Shown one piece after another: positions 7,317-14,752 of a stretch of 34,449 bases of DNA. Position numbers and translations under genes: made by a program. The stretch is from an uncultured beta proteobacterium (GTDB lineage Bacteria; Pseudomonadota; Gammaproteobacteria; Burkholderiales; Burkholderiaceae). The notes beneath the pieces were generated by a model. It saw only the letters and a list, made by a program, of their open reading frames with translations. It had not been told where the DNA came from and made no database searches. Each line of letters begins with the position of its first letter. Positions within the stretch are counted from its first letter, which is position 1. Location of the stretch: contig CAILUH010000218.1 of the NCBI GenBank assembly GCA_903837335.1, forward strand, positions 1-34,449. The letters run 5' to 3'.

Positions 7317-8093
7317 ATGCCTCCTATCTTAAATATTGCCAGCTATCAATTTGTTGAGATTGAAAATCCCAGCGAATTACGCCAAAGCGCTTTGACTGAA
7401 TGTAATCGCCTCCAATTGAAAGGCACGATTTTGCTTGCGCCTGAGGGTATTAATTTATTTTTAGCTGGCGCTGAAAATGCAGTGCGTACCTTTCTTGCTT
7501 GGTTACGTAACGACCCACGTTTTGCGCAAATGGAAGCCAAAGAAAGTTGGTCTGAGGCACAGCCCTTTAGTCGCATGCTAATCAAAATTAAAGCCGAAAT
7601 TATTCGCATGAATCATCCTACTATTCAACCTAAAAAAGGTCGCGCGCAATTTATTTCCCCCAAGCAATTATGTGCATGGTTAGATCGTGGCACCGATGAT
7701 CTGGGTCGGCCGGTAGTCATGCTCGATACCCGTAATGCTTTTGAGATCGAATACGGCACCTTTGCAAATGCCTTGAACTTGCAAATTGATAAATTCAGCG
7801 ACTTTCCCGCCGCCATTCAGCCGCACTTCGCTGAATTGCAAGATAAAACTATTGTCAGTTTTTGTACTGGCGGCATTCGCTGTGAAAAGTCTGGCTTATA
7901 TCTACGTGAACTAGGTGCCCAACACAGCTATCAATTAGAGGGTGGCATCTTGAAGTATTTTGAAGAAGTCGGTGCAAATCATTATCAGGGTACCTGTTTT
8001 GTTTTCGATGACCGTGAAGCCCTCGAGCCCAGCCTTGAAACCATCGGCCTGGATCAGTCGATCCGCAAAAACCCGAGTAAAATAGAGGATTGA
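7317..8093 (+). CDS. trhO: tRNA uridine(34) hydroxylase TrhO (rhodanese family)
   Basis: Oxygen-dependent hydroxylase that makes 5-hydroxyuridine at tRNA position 34, the first step toward cmo5U or mcmo5U wobble bases. The N-terminal ferredoxin-like domain (about residues 1-95, with GTILLAPEGINLFLAG) and the rhodanese domain with active-site loop SFCTGGIRCEKSG (Cys183) are both clear. At 258 aa it lacks the C-terminal cysteine-rich extension of the longer E. coli YceA. No good ribosome-binding site precedes the ATG; a -10-like GATAAT at 7306-7311 ends six bases before it, so a very short leader is possible. The stop codon is the first arm of a perfect hairpin. Confidence 0.9.
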   Translation: MPPILNIASYQFVEIENPSELRQSALTECNRLQLKGTILLAPEGINLFLAGAENAVRTFLAWLRNDPRFAQMEAKESWSEAQPFSRMLIKIKAEIIRMNHPTIQPKKGRAQFISPKQLCAWLDRGTDDLGRPVVMLDTRNAFEIEYGTFANALNLQIDKFSDFPAAIQPHFAELQDKTIVSFCTGGIRCEKSGLYLRELGAQHSYQLEGGILKYFEEVGANHYQGTCFVFDDREALEPSLETIGLDQSIRKNPSKIED

Positions 8094-8118
8094 TTATTAG
8101 AGCAATCTCTAATAATCA
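8091..8118 (+). terminator. Perfect 12-bp hairpin beginning at the trhO stop codon
   Basis: TGATTATTAGAG (8091-8102), loop CAAT (8103-8106), then its exact reverse complement (8107-8118). The TGA is the stop codon of trhO. The stem is AT-rich and no T-run follows on the plus strand, so it is not a canonical intrinsic terminator. It may protect the 3' end or act as an mRNA processing structure. It separates trhO from the Bug receptor gene starting at 8187. Confidence 0.5.
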
Positions 8119-8186
8119 TCAATGCCTTAAGAATTAGCGCTAGTAATACTATTAAAATAATAAGCATCCGATTGAGGGATAAATTG

Positions 8187-9191
8187 ATGAACAAATTGAC
8201 TAATCGGCTTGCGCCGATTTTTTTATCCATACAAATAGGTGTGCTGGGCTGTTTTACTTTAGGTTGGTCCCTGACTGGACTAGCGCAGCCCGCCCCCTAC
8301 CCCAATAAATCCATTCGCTTATTAGCGCCAGTAGCTGCCGGTGGTGGCCTTGATAAAATTGCCCGCACTGTTGCAGAGCGTTTAGGGCATGCCTTAGGAC
8401 AAACCATCATTGTAGAAAATCTCACTGGTGGAGGCGGCATTATTGCCTCGCAAGCTACTGCTAAAGCTACTCCTGATGGCTATACCCTCATGATTGGGTA
8501 TGTCGGCACCCACGGAACTAACCCCGCAATACGTAAGCTACCTTATGATGCAATTAAAGATTTCACGCCAATTGGCATGATTGGTGCAACACCAAATGTG
8601 CTCGTCTTAAATATGGCGCTACCCGTCAAAAATGTCAAAGAATTTATTGCCTATGCTAAAAAAAATCCTGCTAAATTAAGTTATGGCTCATCTGGTCCTG
8701 GAACGCTCACACATTTATCCATGGAACAATTTAAAAATGAGTCGGGTATTTTTTTAGTGCACATTCCCTACCGCGGTATTGCACCTGCCTTTACTGATTT
8801 AATGGGCGGGCAAACCCAAGCGATGTTCCCCGCGCTTTTTGCCGCGCTGCCCTATATTGAAACCGATAAAATTCGTCCGCTTGCTGTAACCGGGCCAAAC
8901 CGTAATCCAGCTATTCCTAATGTACCCACTTTCAAAGAGCTCGGTTACCCAGGCTTTGATGGCCAGCAATGGTATGGCATTGTGGGGCCCGCCAAAATGC
9001 CCGAAGCGCTTGTCAGTAAATTAAATACGGAATTGAACAAGGTTTTAAGTAATCCCGACTTTGCGGCCAAGTTAACCAGCGAAGCATTGGTCGTCATGCC
9101 CATGTCGCCCAGCCAATTTGGACGTTATATGGCGGACGATATCGCCCGCTGGACTAAAGTTGTCAAAGACCGAAAAATCGAAATCGAATAA
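8187..9191 (+). CDS. Bug/TctC-family periplasmic solute receptor
   Basis: Third TTT-type receptor of the window, 334 aa from ATG 8187. A TTG at 8172 is in frame, but GAGGGA just upstream of 8187 favours the ATG. The signal peptide is hydrophobic around residues 12-30 and ends near TGLAQPAPYPNK. Motifs: IRLLAPVAAGGGLDKIAR, where the usual PGG loop reads AGG; VENLTGGGGII; and TPDGYTLMIGY. It is followed after 16 bases by an MmgE/PrpD gene and heads a rightward cluster of acid metabolism genes ending with another Bug receptor. The ligand is probably the substrate of those enzymes. Confidence 0.93.
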   Translation: MNKLTNRLAPIFLSIQIGVLGCFTLGWSLTGLAQPAPYPNKSIRLLAPVAAGGGLDKIARTVAERLGHALGQTIIVENLTGGGGIIASQATAKATPDGYTLMIGYVGTHGTNPAIRKLPYDAIKDFTPIGMIGATPNVLVLNMALPVKNVKEFIAYAKKNPAKLSYGSSGPGTLTHLSMEQFKNESGIFLVHIPYRGIAPAFTDLMGGQTQAMFPALFAALPYIETDKIRPLAVTGPNRNPAIPNVPTFKELGYPGFDGQQWYGIVGPAKMPEALVSKLNTELNKVLSNPDFAAKLTSEALVVMPMSPSQFGRYMADDIARWTKVVKDRKIEIE

Positions 9192-9207
9192 TCCACAGGA
9201 ATCTAGT

Positions 9208-10581
9208 ATGTCAAAAATCATTCAAGCCGCAGCCGATCTTAATGCCCCACCCGTTACCCAAATTCTGGCTGATTTTGTCGCCCAACATCCTAGTCGTGGC
9301 TGGACTCCTGAAGTCGAACATGAGGCGCATCGCACTTTTTTAAACTGGCTCGGCTGTGCGATTGGCGCAGCTCAACACGAAAGCGTCGCCACTTCTTTGG
9401 CAGCGATTCAAGAATTTCAACCTGCTCCCCAAGCTACTATTCTAGGTCGCAAAGAACGTGTTGATATGGCAGGAGCAGCGCTAATTAATGGAATTAGTTC
9501 GCATACGTTTGACTTTGATGACACCCATTTAAAAACGGTAATTCATCCTGCCGGTCCGGTAGCTTCTGCTATTTTGGCGCTAGGCGAACATATTAATACC
9601 AATGGGCGCAAGCTGATTGATGCGCTGGTTTTAGGAATTGATGTGGAATGTCGAATTGGTAATTGCATGTATCCTGATCACTACCATCGTGGTTGGCACA
9701 TCACGAGCTCAACTGGCATGTTAGGCGCAGCCGCAGCGAGTGCTCGCTTAATGGGCCTCAATGCCCAGCAAACTGCTATGGCACTAGGCATTGCTGCTTC
9801 GCAACCCATTGGCATGCGCGAACAATTTGGCACCATGACCAAACCGTTTCACCCCGGTGGAGCTGCGCGCGCAGGGCAACTCTCAGCCTTACTTGCAAAA
9901 CATGGCTTTACTGCTAGCAGCAAAGCGCTTGAGGCTGGTCGGGGTTATGTCCAGACCGTTTCAACGAAAGCCGATTGGTCTGAAATTGAGCGGGGTCTAG
10001 GCAAGGTATTTGAAATTTCCCTTAACACCTATAAACCCTTTGCATGCGGAATTGTGATTCATCCGAGCATCGATGCCTGTGTGCAACTCAAGGCACAAGG
10101 TGTGAAGCCAGAGGATGTAGAGCGCATTGAATTAAAAGTGCATCCCTTGGTCTTAGAGCTTACCGGCAAGAAAACCCCACAGCTCGGTCTCGAAGGTAAA
10201 TTTAGTGTCTATCATGGTTGCGCAGTTGGACTCATTTTTGGTCAAGCTGCTGAAAGTGAATATGCTGATGACATCGTTACCCGTGCCGATGTCGTAGCTT
10301 TGCGCGATAAAGTGCATGCCACCATCGATGCTACGATCAATGAGGCCGCTGTAGACGTTACTGCTTTCTTAAAAAATGGCCAACAAGTGCATGTATTTGT
10401 TGGGCATGCAATTGGTTCCGTTGAAAATCCTATGAGCGATGCTCAACTCGAAGCTAAATTTACTAGTTTGACCGAGCCAATTATTGGCAAAGAAAAAACC
10501 CAGCAATTGATTGCTGCGTTGTGGAGTCTAGGTAAAGCACCCGATTTAAACACCATCTTGCGCTTAAGTATTCCCGCGTAA
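9208..10581 (+). CDS. MmgE/PrpD family protein (2-methylcitrate dehydratase-like)
   Basis: A 457-aa member of the family that includes 2-methylcitrate dehydratase PrpD and cis-aconitate decarboxylase. ATG at 9208 has an ACAGGA site; the frame is open upstream but overlaps the receptor gene. Characteristic segments are SSHTFDFDDTHLKTVIHPAG (about residues 95-114), HRGWHITSSTGMLGAAAASAR, GTMTKPFHPGGAARAG with a conserved Lys-Pro, and KPFACGIVIHPSIDA. Members of this family next to Bug receptors are usually of unknown substrate; a dehydration, hydration or decarboxylation of a tricarboxylate-like acid is expected. No prpB or prpC is nearby, so the propionate cycle is unlikely. It precedes a D-2-hydroxyacid dehydrogenase by 13 bases. 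Confidence 0.9.
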   Translation: MSKIIQAAADLNAPPVTQILADFVAQHPSRGWTPEVEHEAHRTFLNWLGCAIGAAQHESVATSLAAIQEFQPAPQATILGRKERVDMAGAALINGISSHTFDFDDTHLKTVIHPAGPVASAILALGEHINTNGRKLIDALVLGIDVECRIGNCMYPDHYHRGWHITSSTGMLGAAAASARLMGLNAQQTAMALGIAASQPIGMREQFGTMTKPFHPGGAARAGQLSALLAKHGFTASSKALEAGRGYVQTVSTKADWSEIERGLGKVFEISLNTYKPFACGIVIHPSIDACVQLKAQGVKPEDVERIELKVHPLVLELTGKKTPQLGLEGKFSVYHGCAVGLIFGQAAESEYADDIVTRADVVALRDKVHATIDATINEAAVDVTAFLKNGQQVHVFVGHAIGSVENPMSDAQLEAKFTSLTEPIIGKEKTQQLIAALWSLGKAPDLNTILRLSIPA

Positions 10582-10594
10582 TGCTAGACCAAAC

Positions 10595-11575
10595 ATGCAG
10601 ATGAAAACGCGCCCTAATATCGTCATTCTTGGCGACTATGAACAAGCCATTCGCCGATTCTCAAATTGGGATGCCCTCGAACAACGTGCAAATCTCAGCT
10701 TCCATCATCAACCGCTGCGCGATGAGGCGCTCTTTGAGGTCATTAAAGATGCTGATGCAATTGCGATTGTGCGTGACCGTGCACCCTTAAATAAAGACCT
10801 CCTCAACCGCTTAAATAAACTCAAATTTTTGATGTTTACTGGCGAACGTAATGGCACTCTCGAAGCTGCTGCGCTAGTCGAGCGCAATATTCCCATGGCT
10901 TGCTCACCTGGTGGACCATCTAAAGAAACCACGACGGAATTAACTTGGACTTTAATTTTGGGCGCCGCCAAGCGTCTGCTGGAACAAAATCAGTTAATGG
11001 CGCAAGGCGGCTGGCGGGATCCACTATCGGTATTGCCGATGCTCAGTGGTGAGCGCCTCGGTATTATTGGTTTAGGTGCAATTGGCAGTCGGGTGGCTCG
11101 CGTCGGGAAAGCCTTTGGAATGGAGCTTGTAACCTGGAGTCCAAATATGAATGGAGCGCGCGCGGCAGCTGAAGATGCAAAATCTGTCAGTCTTGATGAG
11201 CTCCTCAGTACAGCCAAAGTTGTTAGCCTCCATTTAGTCGCATCACCTGCGACCAAGGGTTTAATTAATGCAGAAAAATTAGCGCTGATGCGTACCGATG
11301 CCATTCTTGTAAACACGTCGCGCTCCAGCTTAATTCAAATGCAAGCCTTACCTGCAGCTCTAGCCGCAGGTCATCCTGGTCAAGCAGCCATTGATGTATT
11401 TGATCTTGAGCCCTTACCTGCAGACGATCTTTTGCGTAAAACCCCGAACTTATTAGTTACCCCCCACTTAGGATTTATTGCCGAACCTATATTTGCCGCT
11501 TTTGCCGACGGCATCACGCAAACCTTAATGGCATGGCTCGATAACAAACCCCTACCGCATCCATTTAAGCCTTAA
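10595..11575 (+). CDS. D-2-hydroxyacid dehydrogenase family protein
   Basis: NAD(P)-dependent oxidoreductase that interconverts 2-oxoacids and D-2-hydroxyacids. The Rossmann motif GIIGLGAIGSRVA is at about residues 156-168. The catalytic triad is visible as R243 in VNTSR, E272 in DVFDLEPLP and H291 in VTPHLGF. The N-terminal substrate domain contains RDRAPLNKDLL and FTGERNGTLE, the latter where many homologues have a GxGxDN-type loop, so the substrate may be unusual. At 326 aa the length is normal. It lies between the MmgE/PrpD gene and the CHR pair, probably in one transcript, and should act in the same pathway. The second such enzyme at 19653-20606 is clearly different in sequence. Confidence 0.9.
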   Translation: MQMKTRPNIVILGDYEQAIRRFSNWDALEQRANLSFHHQPLRDEALFEVIKDADAIAIVRDRAPLNKDLLNRLNKLKFLMFTGERNGTLEAAALVERNIPMACSPGGPSKETTTELTWTLILGAAKRLLEQNQLMAQGGWRDPLSVLPMLSGERLGIIGLGAIGSRVARVGKAFGMELVTWSPNMNGARAAAEDAKSVSLDELLSTAKVVSLHLVASPATKGLINAEKLALMRTDAILVNTSRSSLIQMQALPAALAAGHPGQAAIDVFDLEPLPADDLLRKTPNLLVTPHLGFIAEPIFAAFADGITQTLMAWLDNKPLPHPFKP

Positions 11576-11576
11576 C

Positions 11577-12116
11577 TTGAAATCAGTCAGCCCCAAACAA
11601 CTATTTATTGGCTTTACCAAAATTGGCTTATCGGGCTTTGGGGGCGTTCTTCCATGGGCGCGACGGACCGTTGTTGAAAAAAATAAATGGTTAACTGCGC
11701 ATGAGTTCAATGCAATTTTAGGTATTTGTCAAATTGTGCCTGGGCCCAATATTATGAATTTAGCCGTCTGCATTGGCTCACGCTTTGCTGGTGTCAAGGG
11801 CGCATTTGCTGCAGTAGCAGGTTTAATGCTGGGCCCAATTAGTTTGGTACTGGTGTTAGCTGTCCTCTATGATCAATACAGCAGCCTCGCTGCAGTACAA
11901 GGGGTCTTGCGGGGAGTCTCTGCAGTTGGCGTCGGCTTAATAGCTGCAACTGGCTTCAAAATGATGCGTGATGAATTTCGCTATCCCCTAATGTTTATTG
12001 TGGTCGCATTCACGTTTGTCGCGGCAACGGTATTTCACTTAGCGCTTGGCTGGGTAGTAGTGATCGCCCTACCGCTGGGCTTGTGGCTCGCATGGCGCAA
12101 GGTGAAGCAACCATGA
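11577..12116 (+). CDS. CHR (chromate ion transporter) family half-protein, first subunit
   Basis: A 179-aa membrane protein, one of a pair of short CHR proteins that together correspond to a full-length ChrA. The CHR signature is present: FIGFTKIGLSGFGGVLPWARR, W-L-T-A-x-E-F, and CQIVPGPNIMNLA around residues 52-64, followed by several hydrophobic helices. The start is TTG, one base after the upstream stop, with no clear ribosome-binding site; the domain begins within eight residues, so translation coupled to the dehydrogenase gene is likely. It overlaps the partner gene by ATGA. Placement inside an organic acid cluster suggests an anion other than chromate, such as a carboxylate or sulfate, but that is inference. 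Confidence 0.88.
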   Translation: MKSVSPKQLFIGFTKIGLSGFGGVLPWARRTVVEKNKWLTAHEFNAILGICQIVPGPNIMNLAVCIGSRFAGVKGAFAAVAGLMLGPISLVLVLAVLYDQYSSLAAVQGVLRGVSAVGVGLIAATGFKMMRDEFRYPLMFIVVAFTFVAATVFHLALGWVVVIALPLGLWLAWRKVKQP

Positions 12117-12634
12117 GCGCCCTTCTCGGCCTATTTCTTAAATTCTCGGCTTTTTCTTTAATCGCCTTTGGTGGTGTCAATGCGTTACTGCCGGTGCTCT
12201 ACGATATCTCAGTCAACCAAGAGCGTTGGATTGATGCCCAAACCTTTGCTAACTATTTTGCCATTGTGCAAGCGGCGCCGGGGCCTAACTTTATGACGGT
12301 GACCTTAATTGGTTGGCATGTCTATGGCGTATTGGGGGCCTTAGTAGCAACACTCGCTATTGCTTGGCCCTCTTCCATTCTCATTTTTTGGTTGCAACGC
12401 TATATTCTCAGCATGAAAAATGTGCAGCATCAACAAGCGATTCAGTATGCGGCGGCTGCCCTCGCAATTGGTTTAGTGCTTGCTTCTGCATGGCAAATAT
12501 CCTGGCAAATTAATCATGGGGTGATGGCTTATACAATTACCCTTGGGACGATTATCATCATGCTGCTAACTCGCTGGCACCCCTTATGGCTGATTTTGCT
12601 AGGCGCTCTTTGCGGTTTATTCGGTATTATTTAA
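12113..12634 (+). CDS. CHR (chromate ion transporter) family half-protein, second subunit
   Basis: Partner of the preceding gene, 173 aa from ATG 12113, with a four-base ATGA overlap typical of coupled translation. The same signature recurs in diverged form: FLKFSAFSLIAFGGVNALLP and FAIVQAAPGPNFMTVTL, then hydrophobic helices to the C-terminus. Paired short CHR proteins usually insert with opposite topology and form a heterodimer. The upstream in-frame ATG at 12083 would give a hydrophilic extension overlapping the first subunit and is rejected. It is separated from the next Bug gene by about 60 bases in which I see only a ribosome-binding site. Confidence 0.88.
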   Translation: MSALLGLFLKFSAFSLIAFGGVNALLPVLYDISVNQERWIDAQTFANYFAIVQAAPGPNFMTVTLIGWHVYGVLGALVATLAIAWPSSILIFWLQRYILSMKNVQHQQAIQYAAAALAIGLVLASAWQISWQINHGVMAYTITLGTIIIMLLTRWHPLWLILLGALCGLFGII

Positions 12635-12695
12635 TCTATTCTTATTTTTACCTGCAAGCAATTGCGCTTCCTACCTTCAAAACGCGGAGCATTAA

Positions 12696-13694
12696 ATGTC
12701 TCGACTAAAAAATTGGCTTTGGATTCGATTTGCCTTCATCGCGCTGGGCCTGATGAGTGCTGGCTTCAATATCACCCTCAGTCATGCGCAAGGAAGCTAC
12801 CCCAGTAAACCTATCAACTTCATCGTGCCTTATGGTGCAGGTGGTGGCGCAGATTCCCGTAGTCGTCAAATTGCCCTCCGCATGAGTGCAATTTTGAAGC
12901 AAAGCATCATCGTTGAAAATAAAGCTGGGGCAGGCGGTAATATTGGCACCGAATTTATTGCGCGTGCGGCCCCCGATGGTTACACCATTGGGATGGGCAA
13001 TTTTGCTCCGCTTGCAGTCAATAAAATGTTATTTGGTAATTTACGCTACGATCCTGAGACAGATCTCGTGCCGATTGTTTTAATCGAAAAAGGACCTTTG
13101 GTTTTAGTAGTTAATCCTAAATCATCTTATAAAACGGTACAAGATATTGTGACAGCTGCAAAAGCAAAGCCCGATACTTTGACATTTTCTTCTGGCGGTA
13201 TTGGTGGAAGTCATCAACTGTCGGCCGAAGTATTTATGGATAGCGCTGGCATTACGATGGTTCATGTGCCCTATAAAAGTGGCTCCGCTGGTCTGACCGA
13301 TTTAATGGCAGGCAATGTTGACATGATGTTTGATCAAATGTATTCAGCGATGCCAAGTATTAAAGGCGATAAATTACGCCCCTTAGCTATTACCAGTAAA
13401 AAACGCTCTCCGCTCTTGCCCAATATCCCGAGCTTTACTGAGCTTGGTTACCCTAAAGTTGAAGTACTTAATTGGCAGGGTTTAGTTGCTCCTAAAGGTA
13501 CGCCTAAAGCGATCATTGATAAACTCAATGCAGCTGCAAATGAAGCTTTAAAGGATCCCCAATTTCGGGAACTCATGCTCTCTCAAGGTAACGAAATTGG
13601 CGGCGGCACACCTGCAGATTTTGCTGCGCTGATTAAATCTGAAGCAGCTAAGTGGAGTGCAGTTGTGAGGGCCCACAACATCAAGCCTGAATAA
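12696..13694 (+). CDS. Bug/TctC-family periplasmic solute receptor
   Basis: Fourth TTT-type receptor, 332 aa. ATG at 12696 follows GCGGAGC at good spacing. The signal peptide is hydrophobic at residues 10-27 and ends near SHAQGSYPSKP. Motifs: INFIVPYGAGGGADSRSRQ, VENKAGAGGNIGTEF, APDGYTIGMGN and PFKSG-type VHVPYKSGSAG. It closes the rightward cluster that began with another Bug receptor at 8187, so one short region carries two receptors flanking one set of enzymes and a CHR transporter. No TctA/TctB is adjacent. The gene is convergent with the dioxygenase gene, with only 34 bases between their ends. Confidence 0.93.
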   Translation: MSRLKNWLWIRFAFIALGLMSAGFNITLSHAQGSYPSKPINFIVPYGAGGGADSRSRQIALRMSAILKQSIIVENKAGAGGNIGTEFIARAAPDGYTIGMGNFAPLAVNKMLFGNLRYDPETDLVPIVLIEKGPLVLVVNPKSSYKTVQDIVTAAKAKPDTLTFSSGGIGGSHQLSAEVFMDSAGITMVHVPYKSGSAGLTDLMAGNVDMMFDQMYSAMPSIKGDKLRPLAITSKKRSPLLPNIPSFTELGYPKVEVLNWQGLVAPKGTPKAIIDKLNAAANEALKDPQFRELMLSQGNEIGGGTPADFAALIKSEAAKWSAVVRAHNIKPE

Positions 13695-13728
13695 CTTGAT
13701 AACTTACTTGGGCCAAGAATGGCAAGCC

Positions 13729-14466
13729 CTATTGAATCATGAAGCTCAACATACTAATTGAGCTCATTTCAATGCCATCGGTAATGACGCTAACTGTTTC
13801 ACCTGGCTGCTGTAAAGCTAGCGGATAAAGTGCCGGCCAATAATGCTCAGGCGTAGGAACTGCTAAGTGGGCAACCTCACCAAGACTCTCGTAGTCAATT
13901 AACGTCTGATGTTGGTTTGATTGCATCGCCTGCAAAAAGAAATCATTAAACTCCAGCGCCCAAGCATAGGGGGTGGCGTCTTCCTGCCAATGAATGCGAC
14001 GTAAGTTATGCACCACATTGCCACTTGCCAGAATTAAGATATTTTCTGCCCGCAAAGGTGCTAATTGACGCGCCAAATCATAATGTCCTTGGGCATCTAA
14101 GCTGCCATTTAAACTCATTTGTACAACTGGTACATCTGCAGCAGGATAGAGATAGCGTAGCACCGACCAAGCACCATGATCGATGCCCCATTCATTTTCT
14201 TCTAAAACGACTTCTGTCTCTGGTGCTAATAAGGTTTTTACCCGCTGTGCCAATTGAGGGCTACCTGGTGCCGGATATTGCAGTGAAAATAAGGTTTCTG
14301 GAAAACCCCCAAAATCATGAATTGTTTGAGGTATTTGCATTGCCGTAGCCCAAACCCCGCGGGTTAACCAATGGGCTGAAATAACTAAAATAGCAGTGGG
14401 TCGTTTGAGGTTTTTGCCTAAGTCTGCCCAGGCCGCAGTGTATCGATTAGCCTCAAGCGCATACAT
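13729..14466 (-). CDS. LigB/DODA-type extradiol ring-opening dioxygenase family protein
   Basis: Class III extradiol dioxygenase family, related to 4,5-DOPA dioxygenase (YgiD). Metal or active-site histidines match the family: H32 in ISAHWLTRG, H153 in SGNVVHNLR and H208 in PTPEHYWPAL, equivalent by alignment from memory to YgiD H57, H177 and H234. The remaining ligand, YgiD H22 in the GHGSPM motif, is encoded just upstream of the first canonical start (ATG 14466). The functional protein therefore almost certainly starts further upstream, though no ATG, GTG or TTG exists there in frame. Either a non-standard start is used or the start codon has mutated and the gene is impaired. The substrate is probably a catechol-like compound. 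Confidence 0.85.
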   Translation of the reverse strand: MYALEANRYTAAWADLGKNLKRPTAILVISAHWLTRGVWATAMQIPQTIHDFGGFPETLFSLQYPAPGSPQLAQRVKTLLAPETEVVLEENEWGIDHGAWSVLRYLYPAADVPVVQMSLNGSLDAQGHYDLARQLAPLRAENILILASGNVVHNLRRIHWQEDATPYAWALEFNDFFLQAMQSNQHQTLIDYESLGEVAHLAVPTPEHYWPALYPLALQQPGETVSVITDGIEMSSISMLSFMIQ

Positions 14467-14523
14467 GGGGCTGCCATGGCCAAGAAAAACGAGTGGTTGT
14501 AACTGAATACGGCTGACGTTTAT
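14467..14523 (-). other. Upstream coding extension of the dioxygenase lacking a canonical start
   Basis: In frame with the dioxygenase, these 19 codons encode a segment ending VFLGHGSP directly before M1, which is the conserved N-terminal strand and first metal-ligand motif of the family. The frame is closed by TAG immediately before 14523. The first codon is ATA (14523-14521), overlapping the TAA stop of the 45-aa gene as ATAA. A single G-to-A change from ATGA, the usual overlap of coupled genes, would produce exactly this while keeping a stop codon for the small gene. ATT at 14508 is another rare-start candidate. Neither has a clear ribosome-binding site. Confidence 0.7.
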
Positions 14524-14657
14524 CTAAAAACGTACCCAATATGTGCAGCAGTAACCGCAAATAAAATTGCCAAACTCGTTGCCACCGCTAACATTACGAC
14601 TAAAACAATAATCTTGCGATTGATTACCGATTTTTCTTCACCATGCCATTCATTCAT
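14520..14657 (-). CDS. Small single-span membrane protein, 45 aa
   Basis: Not recognised as a named family. ATG at 14657 follows GGGGA at five-base spacing. The peptide is MNEWHGEEKS, a short basic stretch (NRK), one hydrophobic helix at about residues 16-38 rich in V, L and A, then HIGYVFR. The charge pattern predicts the N-terminus inside. Its stop overlaps the first codon of the dioxygenase extension, so the two are probably translated together. A regulator or anchor role is possible but nothing in the sequence shows it. A good ribosome-binding site and clean membrane profile make it likely real. Confidence 0.55.
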   Translation of the reverse strand: MNEWHGEEKSVINRKIIVLVVMLAVATSLAILFAVTAAHIGYVFR

Positions 14658-14752
14658 TGAATTCCCCTACTTTTTCTGCGTTAGCTTGAATTATCCACTA
14701 TATAAGTGGTCAGGCTCTGAGTTTGACTACTCAGGAGAGCGCTGAAGGCCCG

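Noticed and set aside
9118-9207. Upstream start for the MmgE/PrpD gene
   Set aside because: It overlaps the Bug receptor gene by 74 bases, while ATG 9208 has its own ribosome-binding site and the normal family N-terminus.
14025-14348. 107-codon open frame opposite the dioxygenase
   Set aside because: Lies entirely antisense to conserved metal-ligand motifs and lacks a ribosome-binding site.
14701-14752. Weak inverted repeats (CCACT/AGTGG just upstream and CTCTGAG/CTCAGGAG) as a terminator of the 54-aa gene
   Set aside because: Short or bulged stems without a T-run on the minus strand; not enough to call.
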